Positions 1 to 8,215 of a stretch of DNA of 58,526 bases are shown here, piece after piece; position 1 is the stretch's first letter, and each line of letters opens with the position of its first letter. The notes under the pieces are model-generated. The model did no database searches. It was given only the letters and a program-made list of their open reading frames with translations, and was not told the origin of the DNA. The position numbers and the translations under genes are program-made. The DNA comes from Planctomycetaceae bacterium. GTDB taxonomy: Bacteria; Planctomycetota; Planctomycetia; Pirellulales; Pirellulaceae. Location of the stretch: contig PBNZ01000044.1 of assembly GCA_002723275.1 (NCBI GenBank), positions 1 to 58,526 of the forward strand, given 5' to 3'.

Positions 1-76
1 AAAATAACGGGGAAGGTTAAGCAGCTTATGGGCCGCGAAAATCGATCTGGCGACAGGGCTGCCGCGCGTGCTTTCT

Positions 77-104
77 CAAGGTAACTGCATCAAGGTAACT
101 GCAT
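77..104 (+). repeat. 14-bp perfect tandem duplication in the leader of the RNA methyltransferase gene
   Basis: The unit CAAGGTAACTGCAT occurs twice head to tail and ends 3 bases before the ATG at 108. Each copy contains AAGGT, the only Shine-Dalgarno-like string in the leader, so the duplication also duplicates the candidate ribosome binding site. It looks like a recent slippage or duplication event. Confidence 0.9.
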
Positions 105-107
105 CGC

Positions 108-902
108 ATGTTGATTCCGATATCGGATGCAACCGATCCGCGCGTCGACTTTTTTCGCGATCTGAAACGGCCGCGGTCAGGCGAATCCAAGCGGCTGATG
201 GTGGAAAGCAAGCTTTCCGTCGCGCGTGCCATTGAATGTGGTTTGAAGATCGAGTCGATCCTAACCGACGAACGGTGCGTCGATGAGATCTCGACCGACG
301 TCATCTCGTCGATTCCCGTGTATGTCGCTCCACGAGCAATCATGAATGGCATTGTCGGCTTCGAATTCCACCGCAATCAATTGGCCTGCGTAGAACGGCA
401 GCAGCAGCCAGACCTTGCTCATATCACGGGGGGCAGTGACAGTTCGATCGTGGTCGTTTGTCCTGAAATCGCGGATCCGACCAATTTAGCGGGAATCATT
501 CGCAATGCCGCTGCCCTGGGTGCAGACGGCATTCTCCTTGGGCCGTCCGGAGCGGATCCTTTTTCGCGCCGTTCAATACGTGTGTCGGTCGGCAATGTCT
601 TTCGAATTCCTATTCGCCGCGCCGCAGATCTCGAAGCGGAATTAGAGCAACTGCGACGGGGAAATGGATTTGAAACCGTGGCAACGGTGCTTGCCTCAAA
701 CGCCGAGATACTTCCGAATTTTCGGCCAAAACCTCGCACGGCCCTCTTACTGGGCAGCGAGGGAGAGGGGTTAGGCGACCACTGGATCCGTTCCAGTGAT
801 CGTTGTGTCACGCTTCCCATGAAGCGGGAAGCAGATTCGCTGAACGTCGCCACTGCCAGCGGCATCATCCTCTATCATTTCGCTGAGCAGCTAGGACGCT
901 GA
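108..902 (+). CDS. SpoU/TrmH-family RNA 2'-O-methyltransferase
   Basis: The protein has 264 residues and belongs to the SPOUT (trefoil-knot) class of methyltransferases that put a methyl group from S-adenosylmethionine on a ribose 2'-OH of tRNA or rRNA. The three SpoU motifs are visible in order: motif 1 PTNLAGIIRNAAALGADGIL near residues 127-146 with its Asn and Arg, motif 2 LLLGSEGEGL near 215, and motif 3 LPMKREADSLNVATASGIIL near 237-256 with the Asn-Val-Ala-Ser pattern. The first 100 residues resemble the substrate-binding domain of the RlmB/TrmH-like group. The start is the ATG right after the duplicated AAGGT leader. The stop lies 1 base from the stop of convergent selD, so there is no room for an ordinary terminator. 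The exact RNA target cannot be told from sequence. Confidence 0.9.
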   Translation: MLIPISDATDPRVDFFRDLKRPRSGESKRLMVESKLSVARAIECGLKIESILTDERCVDEISTDVISSIPVYVAPRAIMNGIVGFEFHRNQLACVERQQQPDLAHITGGSDSSIVVVCPEIADPTNLAGIIRNAAALGADGILLGPSGADPFSRRSIRVSVGNVFRIPIRRAADLEAELEQLRRGNGFETVATVLASNAEILPNFRPKPRTALLLGSEGEGLGDHWIRSSDRCVTLPMKREADSLNVATASGIILYHFAEQLGR

Positions 903-903
903 G

Positions 904-1956
904 TCAGGCAAGTGAGAGAAAAACATCGCCATGCTCAACCACCTCACCGATACGAGTCGGTTCAGGTTCCCCGGCCGCAACGAGATGTTCCTGGAAACGG
1001 CCCGCGCGTTCCCCAGGCACGCTCACCAACAGGCCACCGGACGTTTGCGCATCAAAACAGAATTCGAGTGCGAGGGCATCTGGCGTTCCCTCAATCCGCA
1101 TGAGATGTTCTGCAAAACGACGATTGCTATCGCTGGCACGAGTGCGATTTCCTCGCTCGGCCAACTCAGCTGCACCGGCCAGACAGGGTAACTTGGATAC
1201 ATCAATCCGAACCGTCACGCGGCTCGCCTGTGCCATTTCGCTTGCATGCCCCGCGAGTCCGAATCCCGTGATATCGGTCACCGCATTTGCTTGAGCTGCC
1301 ACGGCCGCCTCACTCGCCACTTTATTGAGTCGTTTCATACTATCGGCGGCTGCCTGTATCACCGACTCAGGACAACGCTTCATCTTGAAAGCAGTGGTGA
1401 CAAACCCCGTACCAAGCGGCTTGGTTAACCACAACTCATCTCCAGGCTGAGCCCCTTGATTGGTGAGCAGTTGATCAGGGGCAACCACTCCGGTGGCCGA
1501 AAGTCCGAATTTGATTTCGACATCTCGTACGGTGTGTCCCCCGACGACGACCGCCTCCGCCTGCTGCACACGATCAGCTCCGCCGGCGAGGATCTGACCA
1601 AGAATGGAAAGATCGAGTTTATCGTCGGGAAAACCGACGATATTCATGGCCGTGGTTGGCTTGGCGCCCATCGCATAGATATCACTTAGCGAGTTCGCGG
1701 CAGCAATCTGGCCGAAAAGAAAGGGATCGTCGACAAGCGGGGGAAAAAAGTCGAGCGATTGGACGATCAATAGATCATCACGGAGTCGATAAACGCCCGC
1801 ATCACTAAACCCTTCCGCTCCAACGAGTAAATCAGGATCATCAAATTTGGGCAGACCATGCACAACCTGTGCAATGCCTTCTTGAGGCAATTTGCCCGCT
1901 CAGCCGGCGCAACTGGCGTAGTCCACGAGACGTTTCTTCCGTCCAAAGATTGGCAT
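904..1956 (-). CDS. selD: Selenide, water dikinase SelD, selenoprotein with in-frame UGA at codon 19
   Basis: SelD makes selenophosphate from selenide and ATP, the selenium donor for Sec-tRNA and 2-selenouridine. The body from residue 23 onward matches SelD along its whole length (VQSLDFFPPLVDDPF, AAANSLSDIYAMGAKP, VVGGHTVRD, VTDITGFGLAGH, DAQTSGGLL). The frame stays open upstream except for one TGA at 1900-1902. Reading it as selenocysteine gives MPIFGRKKRLVDYASCAG-U-AGKLPQEG, where U19 falls on the catalytic Cys17 of E. coli SelD and K22 on its Lys20. The ATG at 1954-1956 has a purine-rich GGAAAGGATGAAGG leader, and a TGA stop lies just upstream of it, so 350 residues is the natural length. 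An automatic caller would truncate this gene to a TTG start at 1890. A SECIS-like hairpin follows the UGA. Confidence 0.9.
1859..1877 (-). promoter_or_regulatory. Candidate bacterial SECIS hairpin downstream of the selD UGA
   Basis: Transcribed on the minus strand, TGCAC-AGGTT-GTGCA forms a perfect 5-bp stem with a 5-base loop. Adjacent A-T and C-G pairs extend it below a single bulged U on the 5' side. The loop begins 31 bases after the UGA and has G in its second position. Known bacterial SECIS elements have a G in the first two loop bases, 16-37 bases from the UGA, and the E. coli fdhF element has a GGU loop and a bulged U. A second hairpin, TGCCT-CAAGA-AGGCA, lies nearer the UGA and could form as an alternative. 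Confidence 0.65.
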
Positions 1957-2066
1957 CCTTCATCCTTTCCATGTATGGGCGAGAAATGGTCACGCCGGGA
2001 TTACCGCCCGCTTTCTGCCGCATGACCGTTGGGTCATTTGACATCGCACATCAACGGTTTTTACGT

Positions 2067-3011
2067 TTATGCGAAGGCCTCACGCAGCCGTTTCAGACTT
2101 TTCGGTATCGCAGTTTCGTAGTCTTCCTTACCTTCAAATTCGAGAGAGATATAGCCGCGGTAATCCTGCTCTCGCAAGATCTTAGCGACTAGATCATAGT
2201 CGATATCGAGCGTGTACCATTTGCCGCCGCCATAATAGGTCTTCGCCTGGACAAAAACTGTCTGCGGGGCCATCTCACGATACTGTGCCTCTTGATTCTC
2301 CAAGAAGTTTCCAGTGTCGAGTGTAACCTGCAACCATGGAGAGTCGATCGCGTTGACAATTCTCAGCACGCCGTCGGCATCACGTCCCAATCCCCAGTGG
2401 TTCTCCAGCCCCATCAAGACACCATATTTCTCGGCATCAGGCAGCAGCTGCTCAAAGCTGTCGATCACCCAGGCGAAGCCTTCATCGTCGGTATAACCGG
2501 GCAGCCGCGGCTCGATCCCCTTGTTCTTCATTAACTCGTCAAAACTCTTGGTTGTTCGCCAACGGCCTGTGTTGACTCGCATGGTCGGAATGCCCATCTC
2601 GTGAGCCAACTGTAAACATCGCCGCGTGTGATCAATATTTTTTTTGCGTTCGGCTGCATCAGGATAAACAAAGCCCTGATGCGTTGAAAAGCCACACAGA
2701 GGCATTCCGTGAACGAAGGCGCGTCGTTTTAGTTTCTGACAATAGCTATTCGACTCATCCTGCATCTGGACATGTAGCACCTCGAAGCCGTCAAACCCCA
2801 TTTCGGAGGCGATGTCCAAACATCGCTCAATCGGTAACTTGGTCGCGTCGTTGTAACGCCAAAACGAGTAAGAAGAGACAGCGATGGGGTTGGGTCGCCG
2901 CGTTGCAGGCTCGGCGCCAACCGCTTTTGTGGACGGTCCGGCAACAGCCAATCCGGCAACGGCCGCTCCCGCAAACGAGCTCGAAACAAACTGGCGTCGA
3001 TTGATGACCAT
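2067..3011 (-). CDS. Tat-exported sugar phosphate isomerase/epimerase-like TIM-barrel protein
   Basis: The protein has 314 residues. It belongs to the xylose isomerase-like TIM-barrel family (IolE/hydroxypyruvate isomerase group), which binds a metal and isomerises or epimerises sugars or inositol derivatives. The N-terminus MVINRRQFVSSSFAGAAVAG is a twin-arginine-type signal with RRQF followed by a hydrophobic stretch. Barrel signatures include MGFDGFEVLHVQ, GVLMGLENHWGLG, VTLDTGNF and GYISLEFEG, which carry the usual acidic and His metal ligands. I chose the ATG at 3009-3011 because the signal starts there and GGGGATT lies just upstream; the longer open frame to 3077 adds a non-conserved tail. 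It is followed 110 bases on by selD on the same strand. The substrate is unknown. Confidence 0.85.
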   Translation of the reverse strand: MVINRRQFVSSSFAGAAVAGLAVAGPSTKAVGAEPATRRPNPIAVSSYSFWRYNDATKLPIERCLDIASEMGFDGFEVLHVQMQDESNSYCQKLKRRAFVHGMPLCGFSTHQGFVYPDAAERKKNIDHTRRCLQLAHEMGIPTMRVNTGRWRTTKSFDELMKNKGIEPRLPGYTDDEGFAWVIDSFEQLLPDAEKYGVLMGLENHWGLGRDADGVLRIVNAIDSPWLQVTLDTGNFLENQEAQYREMAPQTVFVQAKTYYGGGKWYTLDIDYDLVAKILREQDYRGYISLEFEGKEDYETAIPKSLKRLREAFA

Positions 3012-3482
3012 GAGAATCCCCAGGAAATGAGTTAATGAATTAGAGTTTATTGTCAGGTTTTGTTGACAATCTTCCACGATCGATCGACTGGCTGGATCCT
3101 ACGTCAGTCAGGGTGACCTGTAAACTCAAAGTAAGTTCGAATCTCAAAGGCTCCAAATTCTAGCCACAATTTCAAGCCGCCGTGAAGACAGTAACGCCAG
3201 TGTCGATCCCCCACGGTCTTATGTCGTACTTGACAAAGGAAACAGATCCAGTTTTGCCGCTTTTCGAATTCCGTAAACACAGTGCAATGCGTTATAATGC
3301 GGCGAGATAGACCCACCCGATCGATGTTTCTCGGCTAGATTGTTCACGACATTTTGGCAAAACTTGAGAAAACAAGATCGACGCCTGCCGTCCCCCAACG
3401 GATGGGAGACCACAACCCAAGGTCAATCAGGCATATTCACCTCGGAATCACCCACGACATCTCATGTAAATACGGAGCAAAG
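3012..3482. other. Divergent intergenic region between the isomerase-like gene and the SGNH-dehydrogenase gene
   Basis: No convincing gene is seen in these 470 bases. An open frame runs into the plus-strand gene from 3354, but its first 43 residues are low in hydrophobicity and precede a clear signal peptide, so I treat it as leader. The stretch contains the GTTATAATGCGGC element listed separately, which gives a leader of about 180 bases. Confidence 0.6.
3291..3303 (+). promoter_or_regulatory. GTTATAATGCGGC element, candidate -10 region
   Basis: TATAAT at 3293-3298 is a perfect -10 hexamer. No good TTGACA-like -35 is found 16-18 bases upstream. The same 13 bases recur upstream of the gene at 11250, and a 12-base version with one change lies upstream of the gene at 8216, which suggests a shared promoter class. 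Confidence 0.55.
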
Positions 3483-6155
3483 ATGATCGTCACCGCTCAA
3501 CGCTTCATTGCGATTAAACGCATTTGTTTTTCTCTCAGTCTTCTCTTGATCTTACTCTCTCAGCCGACACCCCGCCATCTTAACGCGGAAGGCCTGTTAC
3601 TCGAGAAGGGTGATCACATTTGCCTAGTTGGAAACGGTTTGGGAGAAAGCCTACAACATGCGAATTACTGGGAATCACTGTTGCATCAACGTTTCCCGGA
3701 ACATCAGCTTGTCGTACGAAATTTATGTTTTCCAGCGGACGAGCCCTTTCTAAGGCCGCGTTCCCAAAATTTCGGCGGTCCCGATGACCACTTAAAGCAC
3801 AGTGGTGCGTCGGTGATTCTTTATTTCTTTGGAGCGAATGAAAGCTTCGCCGGAGCGGATGGCGTTGACGAATTCAAAACGGCACTAACCAAGCTCGTGC
3901 GTGAAACGCAGGGAAAGAATTACAACGGTCAAGGGGCTCCACGCATCGCCCTGGTGACACCGATCGGCCAGGAACGATTGATGAATCCCAACCTGCCTGA
4001 TCCTACAGAGGCCAATGAGAACCTCGCGATGTATGCCGCGGCGATCCAGGAGGTTGCCAAGGAGACGGGCGTTATCTGCGCGGATGTATTCAATCCATCG
4101 CTCAAAATGTTGTCGGGGAATGACGAACTCACCATTAACGGGATCCACCTAAGCGAGCTTGGCCATCAGAAGTTTGCTCCCATTTTGAATCAGGCGTTGT
4201 TCGGAGGAGATCGAGAGCCATCCGAGTTCAATGCGGCTTTGAAATTGGAAATCGACGAGAAGAATTTTCAGTGGTGGCATCGGTACCGTGCCGTGGACGG
4301 TTTCTACATTTACGGCGGACGCTCAACTCTCCGTTTTGAACCGGACAAATCGATTTCGAACGCAGACGTCATGGAGCGTGAGCGGGAAATACTCGATGCG
4401 ATGACCGCCAATCGGGATCGTCGTATTTGGGCAGTCGCTCAAGGCGATACGGTGCCAAACAGCATTGACGATAGTAACTCACCAGACTTTATTTCTGTGA
4501 AAACAAATTTCAACATTGAACAACAGGGCAAAACCGGCCAACGCGAATATCTAGCCCCTGCTGATGCGATCAAACAGTTTGAATTGGGAAAAGGATTCGC
4601 GGTTAATTGCTTTGCTTCGGAGCAAGACTTTCCCGAATTAGCCAATCCGGTTCAGTTCACCTTTGACGCTCGGGGGCGGCTATGGGTGGTGTGCATGCCC
4701 TCTTATCCGCAGTACAAACCGAAGACCGAGGTGAACGACAAGCTGCTGATCCTGGAGGACACTGACCAAGACGGAAAGGCTGACAAATGCACGGTCTTCG
4801 CAGACGGGTTGCATGTTCCCACTGGATTTGAGCTTGCCGACGGCGGCGCCTATGTCGCTCAGCAACCGGATATTCTCTTTTTGAAGGACACCGACGGGGA
4901 TGACAAGGCGGACGTCCGAATCCGACGTTTACGGGGCTTCGATTCCGCAGATACACACCATGCCATCAGCGCATTTACATGGGGTCCCGGTGGTGCTCTG
5001 TATTTCCAAGAAGGCACCTTTCACCACAGTCAGATCGAAACACCTCATGGGCCGGTGCGACTAAAGAACTCGGGTGTTTTTCGTTACGAACCGCTGAGCG
5101 AAAAGCTAGACGTATTCATTTCCTACAATTTTGCCAATCCCTGGGGACACATTTTTGACCGATGGGGGCAGAATTTCGTCGCCGATGCATCGGGGGGTGC
5201 AAATTACTTTGGGACCGCCTTCTCGGGACACGTTGGATACAACCGCAAGCATGCCAAATTGAATCAGTTCATCAAAAAACGATTTCGACCGACTGCGGGT
5301 TGCGAATTCATTTCGAGCCGCCATTTTCCGGAAGAATTACAGGGCAATTTCCTGCTCAACAATTGCATTGGAGAACAGGGCGTCTACCAACATGCTATGA
5401 ACGAGGACGGCTCTGGATTTCAAGCACAAGAACTTGAATTCATCCTGCGGTCGAAGGATCGAAACTTCCGCCCGGTTGATCTTCAATTCGGACCGGACGG
5501 TGCTTTGTATGTGTGCGACTGGCAAAATGCGTTGGTCGGTCACATGCAACATTCAATCCGAGACCCCAGTCGTGACGAGACACATGGACGAGTCTATCGC
5601 ATCACTTGTAACGGACGTCCCTTGCTTAAGCCTGCCAAGATTGCTGGGCAGCCGATCGCCGCATTATTGGAGCTTTTAAAGGAACCGGAGGATCGTACTC
5701 GTTATCGCGCACGTCGCGAATTGCGACTTCATAGCAGTGACAAAGTTGTCTCCGCCATACAGACCTGGATCGACAGCCTCGACAAAGAGCACGATGATTA
5801 CGAACATCATTTGCTCGAAGCACTCTGGGTACACCAGCATCACAATGCTTTGAACCTCGATTTATTGACTCGCGTGTTGAATTCACCTGAGCCCCGAGCT
5901 CGAGCGGCCGCAACGCGCGTCGTTTGCTATTGGCGTGATCAGCTTGAGGATCCACTCGGCCTCCTGGCCGAACGCGCCATTGACAAGAATGCTCGCGTCC
6001 GTTTGGAGGCAGTTCGCGCCTGCAGTTTCTTCACGGGTGACTCGGCAATAGTGGCTGCCGAAGTTGCACTGTCTTCATTGGCTGAGCCCGATGACACTTA
6101 TCTGAAGTACACCCTTAAAGAAACAATGGATACCCTGGATCCTTACTTGCAGTAG
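3483..6155 (+). CDS. Secreted SGNH-like plus PVC-type membrane-bound dehydrogenase-like protein with HEAT tail
   Basis: The protein has 890 residues. Residues 1-36 are a signal peptide (basic start, then LSLLLILLS). Residues about 38-245 form an SGNH/GDSL-like domain with block II-III (FFGANESFAG) and a C-terminal GIHLSELGH, but block I reads GNGLGES, so the usual catalytic Ser position is degenerate. About 360-730 is the six-bladed propeller of PVC-type dehydrogenases (RGRLWVVCMPSYPQ, DTDQDGKADKCTVF, DTDGDDKADVRIRR, FGPDGALYVCDWQ). The rest is HEAT-like helices. There is no CxxCH heme site; in similar large proteins a cytochrome domain follows, and here that part is encoded by the next gene, 25 bases downstream. 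The ATG at 3483 is preferred because the signal peptide begins there. Enzyme activity is inferred from family resemblance only. Confidence 0.8.
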   Translation: MIVTAQRFIAIKRICFSLSLLLILLSQPTPRHLNAEGLLLEKGDHICLVGNGLGESLQHANYWESLLHQRFPEHQLVVRNLCFPADEPFLRPRSQNFGGPDDHLKHSGASVILYFFGANESFAGADGVDEFKTALTKLVRETQGKNYNGQGAPRIALVTPIGQERLMNPNLPDPTEANENLAMYAAAIQEVAKETGVICADVFNPSLKMLSGNDELTINGIHLSELGHQKFAPILNQALFGGDREPSEFNAALKLEIDEKNFQWWHRYRAVDGFYIYGGRSTLRFEPDKSISNADVMEREREILDAMTANRDRRIWAVAQGDTVPNSIDDSNSPDFISVKTNFNIEQQGKTGQREYLAPADAIKQFELGKGFAVNCFASEQDFPELANPVQFTFDARGRLWVVCMPSYPQYKPKTEVNDKLLILEDTDQDGKADKCTVFADGLHVPTGFELADGGAYVAQQPDILFLKDTDGDDKADVRIRRLRGFDSADTHHAISAFTWGPGGALYFQEGTFHHSQIETPHGPVRLKNSGVFRYEPLSEKLDVFISYNFANPWGHIFDRWGQNFVADASGGANYFGTAFSGHVGYNRKHAKLNQFIKKRFRPTAGCEFISSRHFPEELQGNFLLNNCIGEQGVYQHAMNEDGSGFQAQELEFILRSKDRNFRPVDLQFGPDGALYVCDWQNALVGHMQHSIRDPSRDETHGRVYRITCNGRPLLKPAKIAGQPIAALLELLKEPEDRTRYRARRELRLHSSDKVVSAIQTWIDSLDKEHDDYEHHLLEALWVHQHHNALNLDLLTRVLNSPEPRARAAATRVVCYWRDQLEDPLGLLAERAIDKNARVRLEAVRACSFFTGDSAIVAAEVALSSLAEPDDTYLKYTLKETMDTLDPYLQ

Positions 6156-6180
6156 GCAGTACGATTGAGAAAGGTCATTC

Positions 6181-8124
6181 ATGCAGATCGCCAAGAACAT
6201 TCGAGGAGCGATTGTCGCAACGGCAATCCCAATTTTTTTGCTCCCGTTGTTTTTGGTTCATTTGCAGGCTGAGGACGTCGTCGAACGCAAGCCACTCCCG
6301 AAATTCATCCGCAATGCAGTCATTGCGGATCGATATCTGGGCACGCGCGAAGTCGAAGAACTGCTGCAATTTGAGCGAGTTGAGGCGGTTTGTCTGCAGT
6401 TATTGAAGCGACCCAACATTCCTTTTCCTGCACGTTCCGAAGCGTTGAAAAAGCTAGCAGAGTTGCGGCAAAGCGATACGGTGGCCGAGCTATTACCTTG
6501 GATTGAACAATTCAATGACGAGCAATCAAACGAAGAAGATGACACCGTTCTCCAAGATCTCGTACGTCTACTACCTTTCCAACCACGTCTGGATTTACAG
6601 AAACATCGACCAGCCATTCTTTCGCTGACGGAAAGCACGCACAAAAGGCCAACGCGCGAGGCTGCCTTGGCAAGCCTGGCTACAGCCGACGGATCAACCG
6701 AGGCAGTGTGGCAATTAACGGAATCATCGCAAGCGCATCTATTGGACGTTCTCTCGTCCATTACGCAAATGCCCACTGATATTCCGCGTGAGCCCCTTTA
6801 TGCGAAGGTCAAGCCGTTGCTGCAACAGGCTCCCAGTCCTGACATCCAGGCGGCAGCCATTGAAGCGGTCGCATTGCTTAATCCGCGGAGCCGAGAGACT
6901 TTTGAGACATTGAACGATTTCGTGTTGGGAGGTACTCACGTCGACGCGTGCGTGAGGGCCATTTCAAAGATGGACCAGACCGCATGGACCGCCGACCGCC
7001 GTTTACCGCTCGCCGAACAACTCCTAACACATCTCGAGGGAATGCCGCTCTCCTCGCGAACCTCGCAAGATGCAAAGAACGCGAGCGAGTTGACCAAAAC
7101 GTTAGCAGGGATCCTACCGTCCGCTGAAGAAAAAATCATCCAGTCCAGACTTGATCAACTCACCGTAAAAGTGATCCCCATCAAGACGATCGAAGAGCAG
7201 ATGAGATACGACCAGACCGTTCTAGTTCTTCGAACTGGTCAGGGTGTTCAAATCGTTTTCGATAATCACGACATCATGCCCCACAATCTGGTTGTCGTCG
7301 ATTCACCCGCAGCCCGCGAGGAGGTTGGAATCGCTGCGGATCGAATGCAAAATGACGTCGATGCCATCGAAAAAGGCTATCTTCCGGATTCAGATCAGAT
7401 CTTGCACGCATCGACCATGCTACAGCCAGGAGAAAAGCAGTCGCTTTTTTTCAAAGCGCCCGAACAAGCGGGAATCTACGCTTACGTTTGTACCTTCCCC
7501 GGTCACTGGAGCAAAATGTACGGGGCCATTGTCGTCGTCGATCAGGTAGATGACTATCTGGCGGCCAACCAACGGCTCCCGAGCGCCGATGAGTTACTGG
7601 GGATCCAGACGGTAGAATGGACCTACGAGCGACTGACCGAGAATCTCTCATCCCTCGACCAGAATCGTTCTTTCGAGAACGGTCAACAGATGTTCCTTAA
7701 AGCATCCTGCTTTTCCTGTCATCAGGTTGCCAACGAAGGCGGTCGAATCGGTCCGGATTTAACGAAGATCTCAGAGCAATATAAACAGCCGAGTGAGCTA
7801 CTCACTCATATCATGAACCCGTCCGAGAAGGTTGAACAAAAGTATGCGACGGTAATCGTCGAGACGGGTGACGGACAGATCTTAAGAGGTGTTGTGGTTG
7901 ACGATGGACCGGTTGCTTTAATGATAAAAGAGGATCCTTTGTCGACCTGTGATCCCGTTGTGATAAATAAAGACAATATAGAAGACGTCTCGCATTCTCG
8001 TTTGTCCCCTATGCCAGAACAGCTTCTGAATACGATCGTCGAGGAATCTCACGTTTACGATCTACTCGCCTACCTGATCTCAGGAGGCAACCCGAAGCAC
8101 CCATTGTTTCAAGACCCCCAATAA
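6181..8124 (+). CDS. Secreted HEAT-cupredoxin-cytochrome c electron carrier
   Basis: The protein has 647 residues. It starts with a signal peptide (IVATAIPIFLLPLFLVHLQA), then HEAT-like helices to about 320. A type 1 blue-copper domain follows at about 330-455 with all four expected ligands: His368 (MPHNL), Cys437, His442 and Met446 (VCTFPGHWSKM). A mono-heme cytochrome c domain of the PVC type follows at about 495-640 with C510-x2-C513-H514 (CFSCHQV) and a likely axial Met611 (SPMPEQLL). It therefore carries one copper and one heme centre and probably accepts electrons from a periplasmic dehydrogenase, most simply the protein of the preceding gene. It has its own signal peptide and a GAGAAAGG ribosome site, so it is an independent exported protein rather than a frameshifted remnant. 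Confidence 0.87.
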   Translation: MQIAKNIRGAIVATAIPIFLLPLFLVHLQAEDVVERKPLPKFIRNAVIADRYLGTREVEELLQFERVEAVCLQLLKRPNIPFPARSEALKKLAELRQSDTVAELLPWIEQFNDEQSNEEDDTVLQDLVRLLPFQPRLDLQKHRPAILSLTESTHKRPTREAALASLATADGSTEAVWQLTESSQAHLLDVLSSITQMPTDIPREPLYAKVKPLLQQAPSPDIQAAAIEAVALLNPRSRETFETLNDFVLGGTHVDACVRAISKMDQTAWTADRRLPLAEQLLTHLEGMPLSSRTSQDAKNASELTKTLAGILPSAEEKIIQSRLDQLTVKVIPIKTIEEQMRYDQTVLVLRTGQGVQIVFDNHDIMPHNLVVVDSPAAREEVGIAADRMQNDVDAIEKGYLPDSDQILHASTMLQPGEKQSLFFKAPEQAGIYAYVCTFPGHWSKMYGAIVVVDQVDDYLAANQRLPSADELLGIQTVEWTYERLTENLSSLDQNRSFENGQQMFLKASCFSCHQVANEGGRIGPDLTKISEQYKQPSELLTHIMNPSEKVEQKYATVIVETGDGQILRGVVVDDGPVALMIKEDPLSTCDPVVINKDNIEDVSHSRLSPMPEQLLNTIVEESHVYDLLAYLISGGNPKHPLFQDPQ

Positions 8125-8180
8125 ACATTTCGGTTCTCCGATAAAAGCTCTTCATTGGGATGAATCACGTTTCGGATCAC

Positions 8181-8192
8181 GTTATAATCCGG
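8181..8192 (+). promoter_or_regulatory. GTTATAATCCGG element, candidate -10 region of the tct unit
   Basis: TATAAT at 8183-8188 lies 28 bases before the GTG at 8216. The 12 bases differ from the 3291 and 11205 copies by one base. No strong -35 is seen at normal spacing. Confidence 0.55.
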
Positions 8193-8215
8193 GCCCGATA
8201 GAATAGTGTCCTGAC

